Origin: Bacilli bacterium
GTDB lineage: Bacteria > Bacillota_I > Bacilli_A > RF39 > UBA660
Length of the DNA stretch: 7,000 nt
Assembly: GCA_016293205.1 (NCBI GenBank)
Contig: JAEDES010000040.1
Span: 1 to 7,000, forward strand
Reading direction: 5' to 3'
Shown here: piece after piece, positions 6,944 to 7,000 of the stretch
Layout of the letters: the number at the start of each line of letters is the position of its first letter
Numbering within the stretch: position 1 is the stretch's first letter
The notes under the pieces: model-generated
What the model saw: the letters and a program-made list of their open reading frames with translations, nothing else
Databases searched by the model: none
What the model was told of the DNA's origin: nothing
Program-made: the position numbers and the translations under genes

Positions 6944-6958
6944 GTCAATTTTTACTAT
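6929..6958 (+). promoter_or_regulatory. Possible promoter for the gene entering from the right edge
   Basis: TTGCTT (6929-6934) and TACTAT (6953-6958) are 18 bases apart, and transcription would begin near 6965, just before a strong ribosome binding site. The -35 hexamer lies within the preceding terminator stem. The match is moderate only. Confidence 0.3.
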
Positions 6959-6969
6959 AGTTGAAACAT

Positions 6970-6979
6970 AAGGAGGTGA
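6970..6979 (+). promoter_or_regulatory. Near-perfect Shine-Dalgarno sequence of a downstream gene
   Basis: AAGGAGGTGA is a ten-base match to the 16S rRNA anti-Shine-Dalgarno region. No ATG, GTG or TTG follows within normal reach. In the window an ATC at 6989-6991 opens a frame that stays open to the edge (Ile-Arg-Ser-Lys), while a GTG at 6976 or TTG at 6961 would give only 7- or 12-residue peptides ending at TAA 6997-6999. The gene itself cannot be identified. Confidence 0.6.
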
Positions 6980-7000
6980 CAAAAACAAATCAGAAGTAAA

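Noticed and set aside
1..7000. Alternative genetic code (UGA=Trp) suggested by the extreme AT content
   Set aside because: Trp codons in the genes are TGG and the frames contain no in-frame TGA; all five stops are TAA or TAG, which fits the standard bacterial code.
6970..7000. AAGGAGGTGA as the reverse complement of a 16S rRNA 3' end
   Set aside because: The flanking bases do not continue the rRNA sequence, so it is a ribosome binding site rather than an rRNA fragment.

Overview
The window comes from an AT-rich, low-GC Gram-positive-type genome (Bacillota or a Mycoplasmatota-like relative). Arg is written mostly AGA and Leu mostly TTA. Shine-Dalgarno sequences are strong, intergenic gaps are short, and intrinsic terminators end in T-runs. 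The lipoteichoic-acid-synthase-like gene and the cell-surface transporter suit a Gram-positive envelope. Every Trp I checked is TGG, and all five stop codons seen are TAG or TAA, so nothing suggests the mycoplasma UGA=Trp code. I cannot name the species.

Layout, all genes on the + strand. (1) Bases 1-721 hold the 3' part of an LTA-synthase/sulfatase-family gene that enters from the left edge and ends in a terminator hairpin containing its stop codon. (2) Bases 745-886 are a non-coding gap with a second intrinsic terminator, followed by a good extended -10 promoter at 887-915. (3) Bases 949-5718 form a compact three-gene operon: a MarR-family regulator (GTG start), a fused ATPase-permease ABC transporter of the MacB/FtsX type (TTG start, overlapping marR by 7 bases), and an AMP-forming acyl-CoA synthetase-like ligase whose true start is ATG at 3934. 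The operon ends at a strong terminator, 5720-5749. (4) Bases 5825-6925 encode a membrane-anchored XRE-type regulator with its own extended -10 promoter and a terminator overlapping its stop codon. (5) The right edge holds a near-perfect Shine-Dalgarno sequence (6970-6979) for a gene beyond the window, with no ATG, GTG or TTG at normal spacing before the sequence ends.

How the genes may work together: the MarR protein probably controls its own operon, with a candidate operator just downstream of the promoter. The transporter would handle a substrate at the membrane or envelope, and the ligase would activate a carboxylic acid, possibly a fatty acid, as an acyl-adenylate. Regulator, exporter and acyl-activating enzyme in one transcript suggest sensing and handling of a lipid-like or carboxylate compound, but the substrate cannot be read from the sequence. 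No mobile element, CRISPR array, tRNA or rRNA was seen. The nearest thing to an undescribed system is this three-gene operon; each member belongs to a known family and only the combination is notable.
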